In this document: positions 1 through 12,300 of the stretch, one piece after another
Numbering within the stretch: the first letter of the stretch is position 1
Layout: every line of letters starts with the position of its first letter
NCBI GenBank assembly: GCA_025084515.1
Contig: JAJAGP010000555.1
Span: forward strand, 124,001-188,000
Length of the DNA: 64,000 nt
Reading direction: 5' to 3'
From: Ancistrus triradiatus
Taxonomy: Eukaryota > Chordata > Actinopteri > Siluriformes > Loricariidae
Translations under genes and position numbers: made by a program
The notes under the pieces: generated by a model
What the model was told of the DNA's origin: nothing
Databases searched by the model: none
The model's input: the letters and a program-made list of their open reading frames with translations, nothing else

Positions 1-225
1 CACTGGTCAATGATCAGTGGTGCTGGTACCAGTCGTTATGCAAAGGTACTGTATATAAGATTGGGGAAGTTTTCCAACTGCTGAGACTGAAGAAGTCACT
101 TAGATGAGTGACGAAACGTTTCTCCGACAAAATATATGTCCAGATGAACAGATTCAACTTCTGGGATTTTCTTACCTGGATTATTGAGCATGCATCAAGA
201 CGTCTATGACCAATAGTCTTTGAGG
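1..225. other. Dispersed-repeat-like sequence, no gene
   Basis: No open frame here resembles a known protein. The stretch around 85-125 (GATGAGTGACGAAACGTTTC) has the look of a tail found in many dispersed fish repeats. The family cannot be named with confidence. Confidence 0.3.
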
Positions 226-1092
226 TCACAAAGGAACGCCGGGTAACTTCTATGCAACTAAAGACCCCTGTCATATTTTCTAATGTTCAAGAGTGCGCTA
301 GCAGGAGAACACTGAACAACAGCGGTGTTCATGGAAGGGCTGCAAGGAGAAAGTCCCTCCTCTTCAAAAAGAACATTGCTGCCTGTCTTCAATTTGCTAA
401 AGGTCAAGCAGACATGACCAGAATGCTACTGGAAAAGCGTTTTATGGATAGATGAAAGCAAAATAGAATTTCTTGGGTTAAATGAGAAAGCGCTCTGTCT
501 GAAGAAAGGAAAATGTTTAATTCCAGCATAAGATCCTCATCTTATCTGTGAAACGTGGTGGTGGAATTCTGAAGTATTCTAATTCTAAATGAAAATGTCG
601 GACCATCTGTCTGTTAACTGAACCTCAAGGGAATGTGGGTCATGCAGCAAGCCAAGGACTCTAAGCACAATCTTCTACCAGTAATGTTTAAAGAAGAGTG
701 AGGTTAATGCTTTGGAATGGACAAGTCAAAGTCCTGATGGGAGCAGTTTACATAAGGAAAACCACTAACATCCCAGAATGGAAGCTGTTCTATATGGAGA
801 AATGGGCAAAATACCTTCAAATCGATGTGCAGGACTGATCAACAGTTACCGGAAACATTTAGCTGCAGACATTGCTCCACAAGGTCACAGAAGGTACCTA
901 AACAAAGGTTCACATACTTTTAGCACTCGCAAATATGTAACATTAGATCCTTTTCCTTAATAAACAAAATGCCATGTTGAACATATTTGTCTTTTCTGCT
1001 TCATTGGGTTCTCTTTATCTACCTTTATGACTCGTGTGAAAATCCGATGATGTTTTAGGTCATATTTATGCAGAACTATAGAAAATTCTACT
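226..1092 (+). mobile_element. TcA copy 1, truncated Tc1-like transposon
   Basis: This is a decayed Tc1 element with its transposase on the plus strand. Readable pieces include the equivalents of TKDPRVTSKQL, LNNNGVHGR and LLSKKNIAA (about 226-380) and GLINSYRK (about 830-860), separated by frameshifts and stops. The right side (about 905-1092) matches the shared TcA end, with the ACATACTTTTxGCACTCxC and GATGATGTTTTAGGTCATAT blocks. Both terminal inverted repeats are lost: the left border falls abruptly inside the transposase and the right stops before the usual AAAGGGTTCACAAACTTTC end. Confidence 0.8.
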
Positions 1093-2108
1093 CTACATCT
1101 CTGGTAGAGACTACGACTGTTCTGTAAATACAAACCTAAAACACTTTTCACATGGCAGTTGCTGTGGAGCGCAGACTGTTCAACGGCTTACATATCAGTG
1201 GGGGAGACTTGACATTTCTGGTTCTAGAGCCCACTATATTTACATAATATGTGTGAGCAGTGTTGGGAAATACTAGTGTCAGAGTATGTGTGTATGTTTT
1301 CATGTGGCTGACTGGTTATTATGTGGACATTCTATATTTCACTGTGAATGGCACCGGGAAATGCAGAAGGAAACCGAGACGTTCTATACAGTATGTACTG
1401 CAACAAATAAAGCAGCTGATCCAGCATTTTGAAGCATTAGTACCAAGTATCTACTATGAAAAGAGTCACCCGACTCCCTCCCAGTCTCTGCTTGCCTAAT
1501 GTGCAATGAAGTCCTTCACATAAGTTGGCCATACTTTGAGTGAGTAATAAAATTGGCCATTCTAAGACGTCCTGCAGCTGGCAGTACCTAAAATTCCTGA
1601 GTGTTGCGCTGCAGACAGGTTCAGTGTTGACTGCATACAGTGTGTGTGTTTCAGCAATAAGACACTGTTTTTAGAAAACCATGGTATATCACATCCACCA
1701 CCAATGGGCATAATGCAACAGACAAACTTTAATTGAGCAATTAAATTTGAAGTGGACAAAAGTTATGTAAATAAATAGAACTTGAATGTTGCATCTTTAC
1801 ACCTTATGTACTCCACAACAGCACTGGAAGAACTGCGGGACTCAATCATGGAGGATATTTTTGTTTTTCTCAGTTCTTAGTCTTCTACATTTGTGTTTCA
1901 AAGGGTGCGTTTATACTTGTAGGTTCACTGGCTTTGGACCAAAGCGGAAAACGATACATTGTCGCATTTTAGTCCTGGTTCGCTTAGCATTCACATTGGC
2001 GTTCTTCTCATCGAATCAAAATGTATAAAGAAAAGTCAAATGAATAGGGTTACTTCAAATGAATAGGTTCACAGAGCAGTGGTCCAAATCTGATCTTTTT
2101 ATCATATA
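1093..2108. other. Intergenic stretch, nothing recognised
   Basis: No coding exon, RNA gene or named repeat could be supported. Base composition is ordinary for the window and the open frames are short and unlike known proteins. Confidence 0.4.
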
Positions 2109-3366
2109 CAGTGGGGCAAAAAAGTATTTAGTCAGCCACTGATTGTGCAAGTTCTCCTACTTAGAAAGATGAGAGAGGTCTGTAATTTTCATCATAGGTA
2201 CACTTCAACTATGTGAGACAAAATGAGGAAAAATCCAGGAAATCACATTGTATGATTTTTAAAGAATTTAATTGTAAATTATAGTGGAAAATAAGTATTT
2301 GGTCACCCACAAGCAAGCAAGATTTCTGGCTCTCACAGACCTGCATGATACATGGCCTCGTTCATTCTTCCCTTAACACGGATCAGTCGTCCTGTCCCCT
2401 TTGTAGAAAAACAGCCACAAAGCATGATGCTTCCACCCCCATGCTTCACAGTAGGTATGGCGCAACTCAGCATTCTTCTTCCTAAAAACACGGTGACTTG
2501 AATTTTTACCAAAAAGTTCTATTTTGGTTTCATCTGACCACATGATATTCTCCCAATCCTCTTCTGGATCATCCATATGCTCTCTGGCAAACTTCAGAGC
2601 GGGCCTGGACATGTACTGACTTAAGCAGGGGGACACACCTGGCACTGCAGGATCGGAGTCCCTCTCAGCATAGTGTGTTACTGACGGTAGCCTTGTTACT
2701 TTGGTCCCAGCTCTCTGCAGGTCATTCATCAGGTCCCTCCGTGTAGTTCTGGGATTTTTGCTCACTGTTCTCATGATCATTTTGACCCCACGGGATGAGA
2801 TCTTGCGTGGAGCCCCAGATCGAGGGAGATTATAAATGGTCTTGTATGTCTTACAATTGCTCCCACAGTTGATTTATTCACACCAACCTGCTTTCCTATT
2901 GTAGATTCACTCTTCCCCACCTGGTGCAGGTCTACACTTTTCTCTCCTGGTGTCCCTTCGAACAGCTCTTTGGGTCTTGGCCATGGTTGAGTTTGGAGTC
3001 TGAACTGTTTTTGAGGCTGTGGGACAGGTGTCTTTTATACAGATATTGAAAGTCAAACAGGTGCCATTAAATACATGTCACGAGTGGAGGACAGAAAGAG
3101 CTTCTTAAAGAAGACGTTACTGGTCTTTGTAGAGACAGAAAATCTTGCTTGCTTGTGGGTGACCAAATACTTATTTTCCACTATAATTTACAATTAAATT
3201 CTTCTTTAAAAATCATACAATTTGATTTCCTTCCTGGATTTTTCCTCATTTTGTCTCACTAGTTTTGAAGTGGTACCTATGATGAAAAGTAGCAGACCTC
3301 TCTCATCTTTTCTAAGTAGGACACCTTGCCACAATCGTGGCGGACTAAATCTTTTTTGCCCCACTG
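2109..3366 (-). mobile_element. TcC copy 1, Tc1-like transposon with long inverted repeats
   Basis: Both ends are present: CAGTGGGGCAAAAAAGTATT at the left and its complement ending CCCCACTG at the right, flanked by TA at 2107-2108 and 3367-3368, the target duplication expected of Tc1/mariner. The inverted repeats extend about 200 bases inward on each side, as in the IR/DR type seen in salmonid Tc1 elements. The element is about 1.26 kb, shorter than the usual 1.6 kb, because the transposase 3' half is deleted. Confidence 0.92.
2355..2984 (-). pseudogene. TcC transposase, broken and C-terminally deleted
   Basis: The start codon (CAT on the plus strand at 2982-2984) begins MAKTK, the usual N-terminus of this transposase. 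The N-terminal helix-turn-helix region, the VSKNPRTTRRDLMNDLQRAG segment and the catalytic-core block DDPEEDWENIMWSDETKIEL can be read. Frameshifts break the helix-turn-helix part, and the block carrying the second and third catalytic acidic residues is missing because the sequence jumps straight into the inverted repeat near 2340. It cannot encode an active enzyme. Confidence 0.85.
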
Positions 3367-3368
3367 TA

Positions 3369-3960
3369 TGACACAGAAGTTAATCTTTGGGGCAGTGTGA
3401 ATGGAAAAAAGCACACAATAATTAACATTTTCAGTTCCAATTTGGGCCACATTTTCATATGGCAAGTCCGCTTCGCTGAGGAAAAGGGAAATTGGATAAC
3501 AAGTGGGGTCTTTGATGGGAACAGATCAATGAAGTAATTATTTGGGGTGATTGTCTTCTGTACAACACAATAAAAAGGACATTTGGCAAATCGCTTCTGT
3601 GGCGACAGTGTCAAACAAATAAAAAGCTGAAGTTCAAAGATACCAAGGACACAAACTAGGAGCGTTGGGCGGTGGCTGAATAACGTGCCCTTTTTCAACA
3701 CTGAGCCTTGTTCCTTTTGCGGCATGTGCAGGAGTGGGTATTCGAAACCCGGTTCCGACTCAGAAATGCTTCCAAAATTCCAAAACCGGTGCTCGCTAAA
3801 GAGTAGAATTGCGATTCCCTATCGGTTTCCTACTAACACATTTTACGCTTCAAATAACATGGCCTTGATTTATGCAAAATAAGTCTGTATTAAGGGGGTG
3901 TCCGTGTACTCATGTACGTTTATCCTGGTTTTTGTTTTGAATTTGCTCCGGATCATTAGC
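3369..3960. other. Intergenic stretch, nothing recognised
   Basis: No recognisable gene. A 126-codon minus-strand open frame across 3345-3725 runs partly into the TcC inverted repeat and shows no known domain. Sequence around 3825-3870 is similar to 47700-47740, which suggests an old dispersed repeat. Confidence 0.35.
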
Positions 3961-4320
3961 TGAAGACGGACGCTCAAGAGACGAAATGAAATGTCAAATG
4001 CAATATTTGTACTACGGCAAGTTGATCGTGTTGTAAAGGAGGCTGGAACCTCCAATTGGTAATTACGTCAAAAGGCACCAAAAGATGTTGAGCTTCAAGC
4101 AGTGTTAGTGTTCTTTTACTCGTCTTTGGGCCGTTTTATACCAGTGGTGGACGAACACGAGTTTGCTTAATTCTGTAGTGGAGCGGAAAGTAAGATAGTG
4201 GTGACGTTGAAAATGTACTGAAGTCACGTAAGAGAAAACAGTTCAAGCCCCCCCAAAATGTAAATACGGCATTAAAGAATGACAACAAAAAATCAACCAG
4301 CAACGATAGAAGAAAAGATA
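3960..4320 (+). mobile_element. Possible hAT transposon remnant with a BED-finger relic
   Basis: Bases 3985-4080 read, with frameshifts, like the end of a BED zinc finger (a K-C-N-x-C pair, then K-G-G-x-T-S-N and a spaced H), the DNA-binding domain of hAT transposases. A second diverged copy with the same order lies at 47862-47995. The rest of the element is too decayed to read. Confidence 0.35.
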
Positions 4321-5374
4321 GTAGTTAATAAAGTTTAGCGTGGTATTTCAAACGGGAGGGGAAGGGTCCACAAGCAAACATTGGTGAATATACCAAATCA
4401 AAGTCAAAAACTTGCACCAGAGGTATCATATTGAAGCGGATGAAAGAGACCGAAGACGCATGGCCGAGTGTTCAAAAAAAGGGGTTTGAGTAAGTGTTGA
4501 GCAGTGTGACCTGGTGCCACATCAGGGATGGGGAAATGGTGGACAAGTAACCAAGGGAACGTTTACACACGGCATACACAAGGCTCATCAATGCCAAACT
4601 TCACCAACAAGCAATCTCAGGAAAAAGAGAAAAAAAAAGGCCACTATTTCATTAAAAGTTTTACTTAACGCAAACCACTTAATCAAGTATGGAACAAAAC
4701 ACACCTTAGTCCAAAGTTTCCCAGTATCAACGGCAAAAAAAAACTGACATGTTTTTCAGATCTTGAGTCTATTTTTGTTTTGGTACTATTTCCCTTCTAG
4801 TTTCTTAGCTACCTTGATCTACTTGTCGTTATTCAGTTCAATTGAACTCTTCTTCCCATTTTCTTTTGACCCAGTTCTCATTTCTCTGTTTCATAGTTAC
4901 AAAGTAGTTCCATAATTGTGTTTCTAGTTGATTAATTTTCCTTTAGTTTTTTGTTCGTCTCTCAGACTTCTTGCCTTCTATATGTAAATCTACGTGTTCT
5001 TTCCTACTTTTTTAACATTTTCCAAATGTTTAGAACCATTCAAATGACTGAGATCAACTGAACACAAAATGAAGACACCCCAAGTAATACCACAAATAAA
5101 AATAATAAAAATCATAACAATAAATGGCTGTTGTCGGGAGTTCGAAGAGCCTGAAATCAAATTGCGCTGCTCCATCCATGTCGCAGAGTCATATCAGGTT
5201 GTGTTGAGATTGTGACGAGTACCCACACTTACATACACATGTCCGCAGTGTGTGAATATTTGTGGACTGTCTTTTTAATCTCAGTAACCTCTGTACATGC
5301 TGACAAGTTGTCACTCTTTTTTCGCTTCTTACCGTAACATGAGTAGATTATCTGCCTTGGGGTAGGTCGGACAA
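4321..5374. other. Intergenic stretch, nothing recognised
   Basis: AT-rich sequence with A-rich runs (4621-4640, 4735-4743) and no open frame resembling a protein. If fut8 transcription runs past the candidate poly(A) site at 5501-5506, part of this is its 3' flank. Confidence 0.35.
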
Positions 5375-6035
5375 TTCCTCATTGTCATTTTCTCCTTCTG
5401 TCTGACTTCTATCTGTCTTCTTTGTCCTTTGCTGTCTTTTGTGTCACTTTCCATCTATTTCTGTTTTACTTATTCACTTACTGCTCTCTTTCTGTTTCTA
5501 TTTATTCTACTTTCCTGTTACATCTTTAGTTGTCTTTTTCAAGCTTTCTTTCTCATTTTGTCTCAGTATTTATGTCTGTCTTTTTTCTCTATATTTTCTT
5601 TCATTTTTCCCCCCAGCCTCTCTCATTGCATCTTTGTCTCTTTCTGTCTATGACATTCTGTATCTCATTCTGTCTGGTTCTGTTCTTTACTTTCTTTGTC
5701 AATGTCATCGGTCTGTGTTTCCTTCAATCCCTTTGCGTTTCCCTGTTCCATTTCATGTCTTTCTTTCTACCCATTTCGGTCTAACTCGTCTCTTTGTCAC
5801 TTTTAGTCTGTTTCTCTTTGCTGTTCTTAATTTCTTTCTGTCTCCATTTACATGTCCACAGCATGTGTCTGTCTTGGTGGATTTGATCTATTCTGTCAAG
5901 AACCTCTATGCAGGAAAATAGAACATTATTCTCACATTGTCTCTCATGTTCTCGCCCTGCATCAGTCTCTTCTGGTGTCTCGGTGGATCACTTTTGTCTC
6001 GTTCTGCCTGTCTCTGGATTTGTCTGTCTCTTTTC
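5375..6035. repeat. Pyrimidine-rich low-complexity tract in the fut8 3' region
   Basis: About 650 bases are built from degenerate CTGTCT, TTTCT and TCTGTT words, strongly pyrimidine-rich on the plus strand and so purine-rich on the fut8 mRNA strand. The tract begins immediately after the fut8 stop codon. Several overlapping plus-strand frames stay open only because of the base bias; they encode F/L/S-rich strings and are not genes. Confidence 0.8.
5501..5506 (-). promoter_or_regulatory. Candidate poly(A) signal for fut8
   Basis: TTTATT on the plus strand gives AATAAA on the gene strand, about 540 bases after the stop codon. It is the nearest canonical hexamer I found. A weaker ATTAAA lies at 5273-5278. 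No transcript evidence is available. Confidence 0.25.
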
Positions 6036-6041
6036 GTCAGT

Positions 6042-6371
6042 CTATGAATTGAGCAGCTTCTCTGCCTCTGGATAGGTGGGGTATTTCACGGTCTCAATTT
6101 TCTCCTTAACTTTGTAAGATGGATAGAGACCAGTGCGTCCCAGTCTGCGGTTCAGTCCTTTGGAATAACCATCCCAGTGATTTCCAGCCACGCCAATAAC
6201 GTCTCCCGGCTCCAAGGGTATGTCCTCAGCTGTGCGGGGCTCGTGCGAATAGATGGCGATCTGGTTATGTGCGTTTTGTCCGCCGAAATAGTAGATGTCA
6301 TCCAGAGAGTAGAAGTACGAGGAAGCGTCCGGGTGAAGTGTCTGCATGATTTCATAGGCCACACGACACAC
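6042..6371 (-). CDS. fut8: fut8 exon 9 (last): end of catalytic domain and SH3 domain
   Basis: Residues 474-582 plus the TAG stop. The exon opens at VCRVAYEIMQ after the acceptor TGTGCACCAG, directly following SSQ of exon 8. It contains SLDDIYYFGGQNAHNQIAIY and the SH3 fold from about residue 505 (EPGDVIGVAGNHWDGYSKG, GRTGLYPSYKV), which in mammals is needed for full activity and partner binding. The tail EAEKLLNS is four residues longer than the human EAEK end. It is the largest coding exon (330 bases) and shows no frame damage. Confidence 0.97.
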   Translation of the reverse strand: MCRVAYEIMQTLHPDASSYFYSLDDIYYFGGQNAHNQIAIYSHEPRTAEDIPLEPGDVIGVAGNHWDGYSKGLNRRLGRTGLYPSYKVKEKIETVKYPTYPEAEKLLNS

Positions 6372-9300
6372 CTGGTGCACACAATGAGAAACAAACTAGT
6401 AAATTCTGTATTCAGAATACATTGATTGTATAAAGTAGAATGTTTGTCGTCTTTGCCATTGTACAAAAGCATTTGACTTTATGGAAGCTTCTCATATTGT
6501 AATATATTGCCCTAAAAATACTGGCTCAGTGACACTGAACCCTGACTAAAGGCCTTTTCACAAGGAATACGATTTTTATGCATGAAAAACTGGACGCGAT
6601 TTTTTTACGTAGTGGGACCCTCACCCCAGTCCAATTCTTTTTTTTTGGTCTAAACACTCCTGAAACTACACTCCATGTCCGCGTTAATTTTCCCCATCTC
6701 CTAACGTTTCACAGAGACTTTTCCCGTGTCCGTCAGCTTAAAAAACAAAGACAGGGTGTAGATTAGTGCAGGAAGCTATAGTTTTGTGTTGTATTGTGGG
6801 CTACAGATTAGAAATTCACTTAAATAAACAAGAAAACAGTCCAACCAGTCACGTGAAGGTTCATCAGCATCATTCTCCAGCCTGTCAGCTATATTCCACC
6901 AGATCTTTTGTTTATTATCCATGTTTTATAGTCAGCGTGTTGCTTGTCCTATAAACTCTCATGCTCTGCTGCTACCAGGATGAGCTGTTCTGCCTGACAA
7001 CTGAGCTCTGATTGGTCAGTCTGTTTTTCAGGCATCCCAACAATGCAGAATTCAGAACAGCGGCGTCACGACCCGTCAGTTTCGGACTCTGTGTGAAAGA
7101 CTGCATTGATATACGTATGTTCTTGTTAAAAACCTTATGTGCATTTGTTTCGTCTGTAAAAATTGGACTCTGAGCAAGACCCTTAACCCACAATTGCGTG
7201 GATTGTAAAATTGTATCAGTTGTAAGTCACTCTGGATAAGGGCATTTGCTAAATGACCAAATGTAAACACCTACAGTGGTGTGAAAAAGTGTTTGCCCCC
7301 TTCCTGATTTCCTATTTTGTCACACAAGTGTTTCGGAAGATCAAACCAATTTAAATATTAGTCAAAGACAACACAAGTAAACACAAATTGCAGTTTTAAA
7401 AAAATTGAGATGAGCTTTAAATGTTCTTTTTGCTCAGCAGTGGTTTTTGCCCAGTCTCTTTCTTATGGTGGAGGCATGAACACTGACCTTAACTGAGGCA
7501 AATGAGGCCTGCATTTCTTTGGATGATGTTGTGGGGTCTTTTGTGAGTCGTCGCTGCACTCTTGGGGTAATTTTAGCCAGCCGGCCACTCCTGGGAAGGT
7601 TCACCACTGTTCCATGTCTTCGCCATTTGTGGATAATGGATCTCACTGTGGTTCGCTGGAGTTCCAAAACTTTAGAAATGGCTTCATAAACCTTTACAGA
7701 CTGATAGATCGCAATTACTTTCTTTCTCAAAGGTTCCTGAATTCTCTGGATCTCGACATGATGTGTAGCTTTTAAGGATATTTTGGTGTACTTCACTTTG
7801 TCAGGCAGGTCCTTTTTAAGTGATGTCCTGATTGAGAACAATCAGGCCTGGGTGTGGCTAGAGACAGTGAACTCAGGTGTCATAAACCATAGTTATGTTT
7901 TACACAGGGCCATGTAGGTTTGGATTTTTTTTCTCCCTTAATAATAAACACCTTCATTTAAAAACTGCATTTTCTGTTTACTTGTGTTGTCTTTGACTAA
8001 TATTTAAATTGGTTTGATGTTCCGAAACACTTAAGTGTGACAAACATGCAAAAAAATAGGAAATCAGGAAGGGGGCAAACACTTTTTTACACCACTGTAT
8101 ATGATCACTACTTAATAGGATTTCTCTTCTCAAAAATGCATCCAAAGGCGAATACGAAATTGCCCGTCACTGTTTTTCAGTTCGACTGAAGCTAACATTG
8201 CAGCTCTGTGCTCATTAGTCCTGGTGAACATGACATGTCTTCTGTGTCCATCTTACTAATGTGGTCCGTGTGTCTGTCTGTTCTAATAAAACAGGTATGG
8301 TCTGTGTGACTGTCAGTCGAAATGAAGGTGATGTGGCCTCTGTGTCGGTTGGCACTAGTGAAGAAGGCATGACCTCTGTCACTGCCAGTCCCAGTGAAGG
8401 TGACATGGTCTGGATGTCAGGTGGTCCCAGTAAAAAGGGAATAGCCTTTGGGTCTGTCAGTCCCAGTGAAGACCAAACGGCCTCTGTATGTGTCTGTTCC
8501 AGTGGGGGAGGTTTGGCATCTGTGCCTGGCAATCACAGAAAAAGTCACGATGCGTGTGTACCTGTGACGAGAAGGTGCAGACTAAGAAGTCAGTCTGGGA
8601 CAGGAAGTGGATGTCCAGGATGACTCCTTTTAGAGAATCCTCTGTGTAGCGGTTGTGCAGATCAGCTGACCATGAGATGGCGTTATCACTGATGAACTCA
8701 TAGTCTGGATATCTGAGAAGCATTTACAAAAGAGAGAGCGAGTCAACACTGCGCACTAAATACAGCAGAGACAGTAGAAACATCAGAACTGAAGTCTTAA
8801 CCAAAGTCAACACAATCATCCCCGATTTTAATGAGCTCTCACACTCTGACAAACTGCCCACCTACTGGGGGAGTATAGATAGAGCTGTACACCAGCAGCA
8901 CAATGCATACACTATAAAACACTATATACCTGTGTGTATATACAGTATTCTGTTTACATTTACAGCATTTAGCAGACGCCCTTACCCAGAGCAACTTATG
9001 ATTGATACAGTCTTACAATCCAAGCAATTTTTTTCGGTTGGTATCGCACACCCACAAAATGTACTTTTCACATCACTCACTTGGACTTGGCCTCCTGTAG
9101 CAGTGCGGGATCGTCGGTTGCCAAGTATACTCTCTTCTTGTCCACCAGCGTGCGCTGGGCCATGAGCTCAAACTGCTCCTCCACATGCAGCATGTACTCC
9201 TCTATGGGGTGAAATGCTGCCTCCGTGCCCACTTTATCTGTACGCCTCACATGCACACTGCAAACACACAACGGACAGCCAGGCGGGTTGAGACAATGCT

Positions 9301-12300
9301 GCATCAAAACACAGGTAGTTAAGCATTGAATTTGAGGTCCTTGGTTCGTCAGAAACTGCATCTATTTAAACAGAGTACAGTGCAAAAGTCTGAGCCACCA
9401 TTAGAACTTTTGTTTTAGCAGTGGTATAATTACTATACTTTGGCATCTATAGGCTTGCTTCAAACGTCATATCATTGTACTTGTAGAATGACAATAAAGA
9501 TACCTTATCTTATACCTTATTTCTGTTTTCTATTCTTATCTCTTTATTATGATACGAAGAGAAAATAGAAATACAAAATATGTATGCAAAAGTAAAAACA
9601 ACCCCATAATTTTCAGAACAAAACGGCTTTCTTGGCTGCTAGCTGTCCAGATAGATGATTTGCAATCAACGTTGCTCAAGTGAAAGGGGAGGTTACAATA
9701 CATACTTGTCACTGTAGCAAAAGCTGTTTTTTTATTTTATTTTATTTCTAGTTTTCAGTTTTTTAATACTGCATACAAACTGTCTGTATTTTCTGTTGGC
9801 CTAAGACTCCTGTGCAGCACTGTAGCTTGTTTTTATTAAAACAAATATGGCTCCAAAGTGACTGAAAAATGTCTGGAAGGAAAAAAAAAAAAAATCAGAA
9901 ACAAAACAATTGTGAGTGATGACCTATGCTATACACGTGTGTGTTGTGTGTGTGTGTGTGTGTGTGTGGTGTAGGTACACAAGTCCTGAAAGTAGATCAA
10001 GAGAACCCAGTTAAACAAAGGAGACAAAAATATTATACTTGGTCATTTATTTATTGTGGAAATTATCCAACATTACCAATTAGTGAGTGGCAAAAGTATG
10101 TGAACCTCTAGGATAACCAGTTAATTTCATGGTGAAATTAGTCAGGAGTTTTCAATCAATGGGATGACAATCAGGTGTGAGGGGGCACCCTGTTTTATAC
10201 TGTTTTATATAAAGAACAGGGATCTATCAAAGTCTGCTCTTCACAACATGTTTGTGGAAGTGTATCATGGAACGAACAAAGGAGATTTCTGAGGACCTCG
10301 GAAAAATTGATGTTGATGCTCATCAGGCTGGAAAAGGTTAGAAAACCATCTCTAAAAAGTTTGGACTCCACCAATCCACAGTCAGACAGATTGTGTACAA
10401 ATGGAGGAATTTCAAGACCATTGTTACCCTCCCCAGGAGTGGTTGACCAACAAAGAGCACTCCAAGAGCAAGGCGTGTAATAGTTGGTGAGGTCACAAAG
10501 GACCCCAGGGTAAATTCTAAGCAACTGAAGGCCTCTCTCACATTGGCTAATGTTAATGTTCATGAGTCCACCATCAGAAGAAACACTGAAACAACAATGG
10601 TGTGCATGGCAGGGTTGCAAGGAGAAAGCCACTGCTCTCCAAAAAGAACATTGCTGCTCGTCTGCAGTTTACTAAAGATCACGTGGACAAGCCAGAAGGC
10701 TATTGGAAGAATGTTTTTGTGGACGGATGAGACCAAAACAGAACTTTTTTGGTTTAAAAGAAAAGCGTTATGTTTTGGAGAAAGGAAAACACTGCATTCC
10801 AGCATAAGAACCTTATCCCATCTGTGAAACATGGTGGTGGTAGTATCATGGTTTGGGTCTGTTTTGCTGCATCTGGACGAGGACAGCTTGCCATCATTGA
10901 TGGAACAATGATCTCTGAATGATATCAGAGAATTCTAAAGGAAAATGTCAGGACATCTGTCCATGAACTGAATTCTCAAGAGAAGGTGGGTCATGCAGCA
11001 AGACAACGACCCTAAGCACACAAGCCAAAGAATGGTTAAAGAAGAATAAAGTTCATGTTTTGGAATGGCCAAGTCAAAGTCCTGACCTTAATCCAATCGA
11101 AATGTTGTGGAAGGACCTGAAGCGAGCAGCTAATGTGAGGAAACCCACCAACATCCCAGAGTTGAAGCTGTTCTGTACGGAGGAATGGGCTAAAATTCCT
11201 CCAAGCCGGTGTGCAGGACTGATCAACAGTTATAGGAAACGTTTAGCTGCAGTTATTGCTGCACAGGGGGGTCACACCAGATACTGAAAGCAAAGGTTCA
11301 CATACTTTTGCCACTCACTGTTCTTTAAATAAAACAGGGTGCCCACTCACACCTGACTGTCTAATTTCACCTTCAAATTAACTGCTAATCTTAGAGGTTC
11401 ACATACTTTTTCCACTCACTAATGTGTAACATTGAATCATTTTCCTCAATAAATAAATGACCAAGTATAATATTTTTGTCTCATTTATTTAACTGGGTTC
11501 TCTTTATCTACTTTTAGGACTTCTGTGAAAATCTGATGATGTTGTAGGTCATATCTATGCAGAAATATAGAAAATTCTAAAGGGTTCACAAACTTTCAAG
11601 CACCACTGTTGCAACACACACAGCGAGTTTAAACTCGCTATCGCCCACGTCTGTTCATAGCTATTTTTGGTGAGAGGCGAGTTGGCGACTTAATGAGATT
11701 ACAAAAAATAGTGACATTCATACCTGATGCTGACACAATGTGTTTTACTGAGCAGCCCATCGTAGAATAACATTGACAATGTACATACATGTACAGTTAC
11801 TATTCATTAAACAAATTTGAGAAATAGTCCGTGATTGACGATTATTTCTGTGACGCAAATCGCATGAAGTCCAGTCTGCGATGAACAACAGACAAAAGTC
11901 ATTATCAGAGAACTCTGTTCACTCCACTGCCATCTTTGGTAGCGACCTCATGCAGTTATTTCCAGCCATACAAGACCAGACTCCCATGTCTTTGAATGGG
12001 GAGATACCTATATATTTGTCTATGGAGTTTATATATATGTATATATAAACTCCATAGCCAAAAGTTTCTGGTCACTCACAAACTACACCCCAAAACATGG
12101 GTATTACAATGGAGTTTCTCTACCCTTTGCTGCTACAACAGGCTTCACTCTTCTGAGAATGATTTCCAGTAGAATGTGGAACATCACTTTCAGGTCAGGC
12201 CAGGTACTGATGTTGGATAAGCCCTGACACACAGTTGACATTCCAATTAATCTCAGTGATGTCTGATGGAGTTAAAGTCAAGGCACAGTGCAAGTCTGCC

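Noticed and set aside
80..125. Hammerhead-ribozyme-like words GATGAG and CGAAAC
   Set aside because: The required CUGAUGA is not present (it reads TTAGATGA) and only one base pair could form stem II.
5439..5921. A 160-codon plus-strand open frame and two overlapping ones
   Set aside because: They lie in a pyrimidine-rich low-complexity tract and encode only F/L/S-rich strings. The tract directly follows the fut8 stop codon on the other strand.
8261..8623. 120-codon plus-strand frame beside exon 8
   Set aside because: It runs across a degenerate minisatellite and into the antisense of fut8 exon 8; no start context or splice support.
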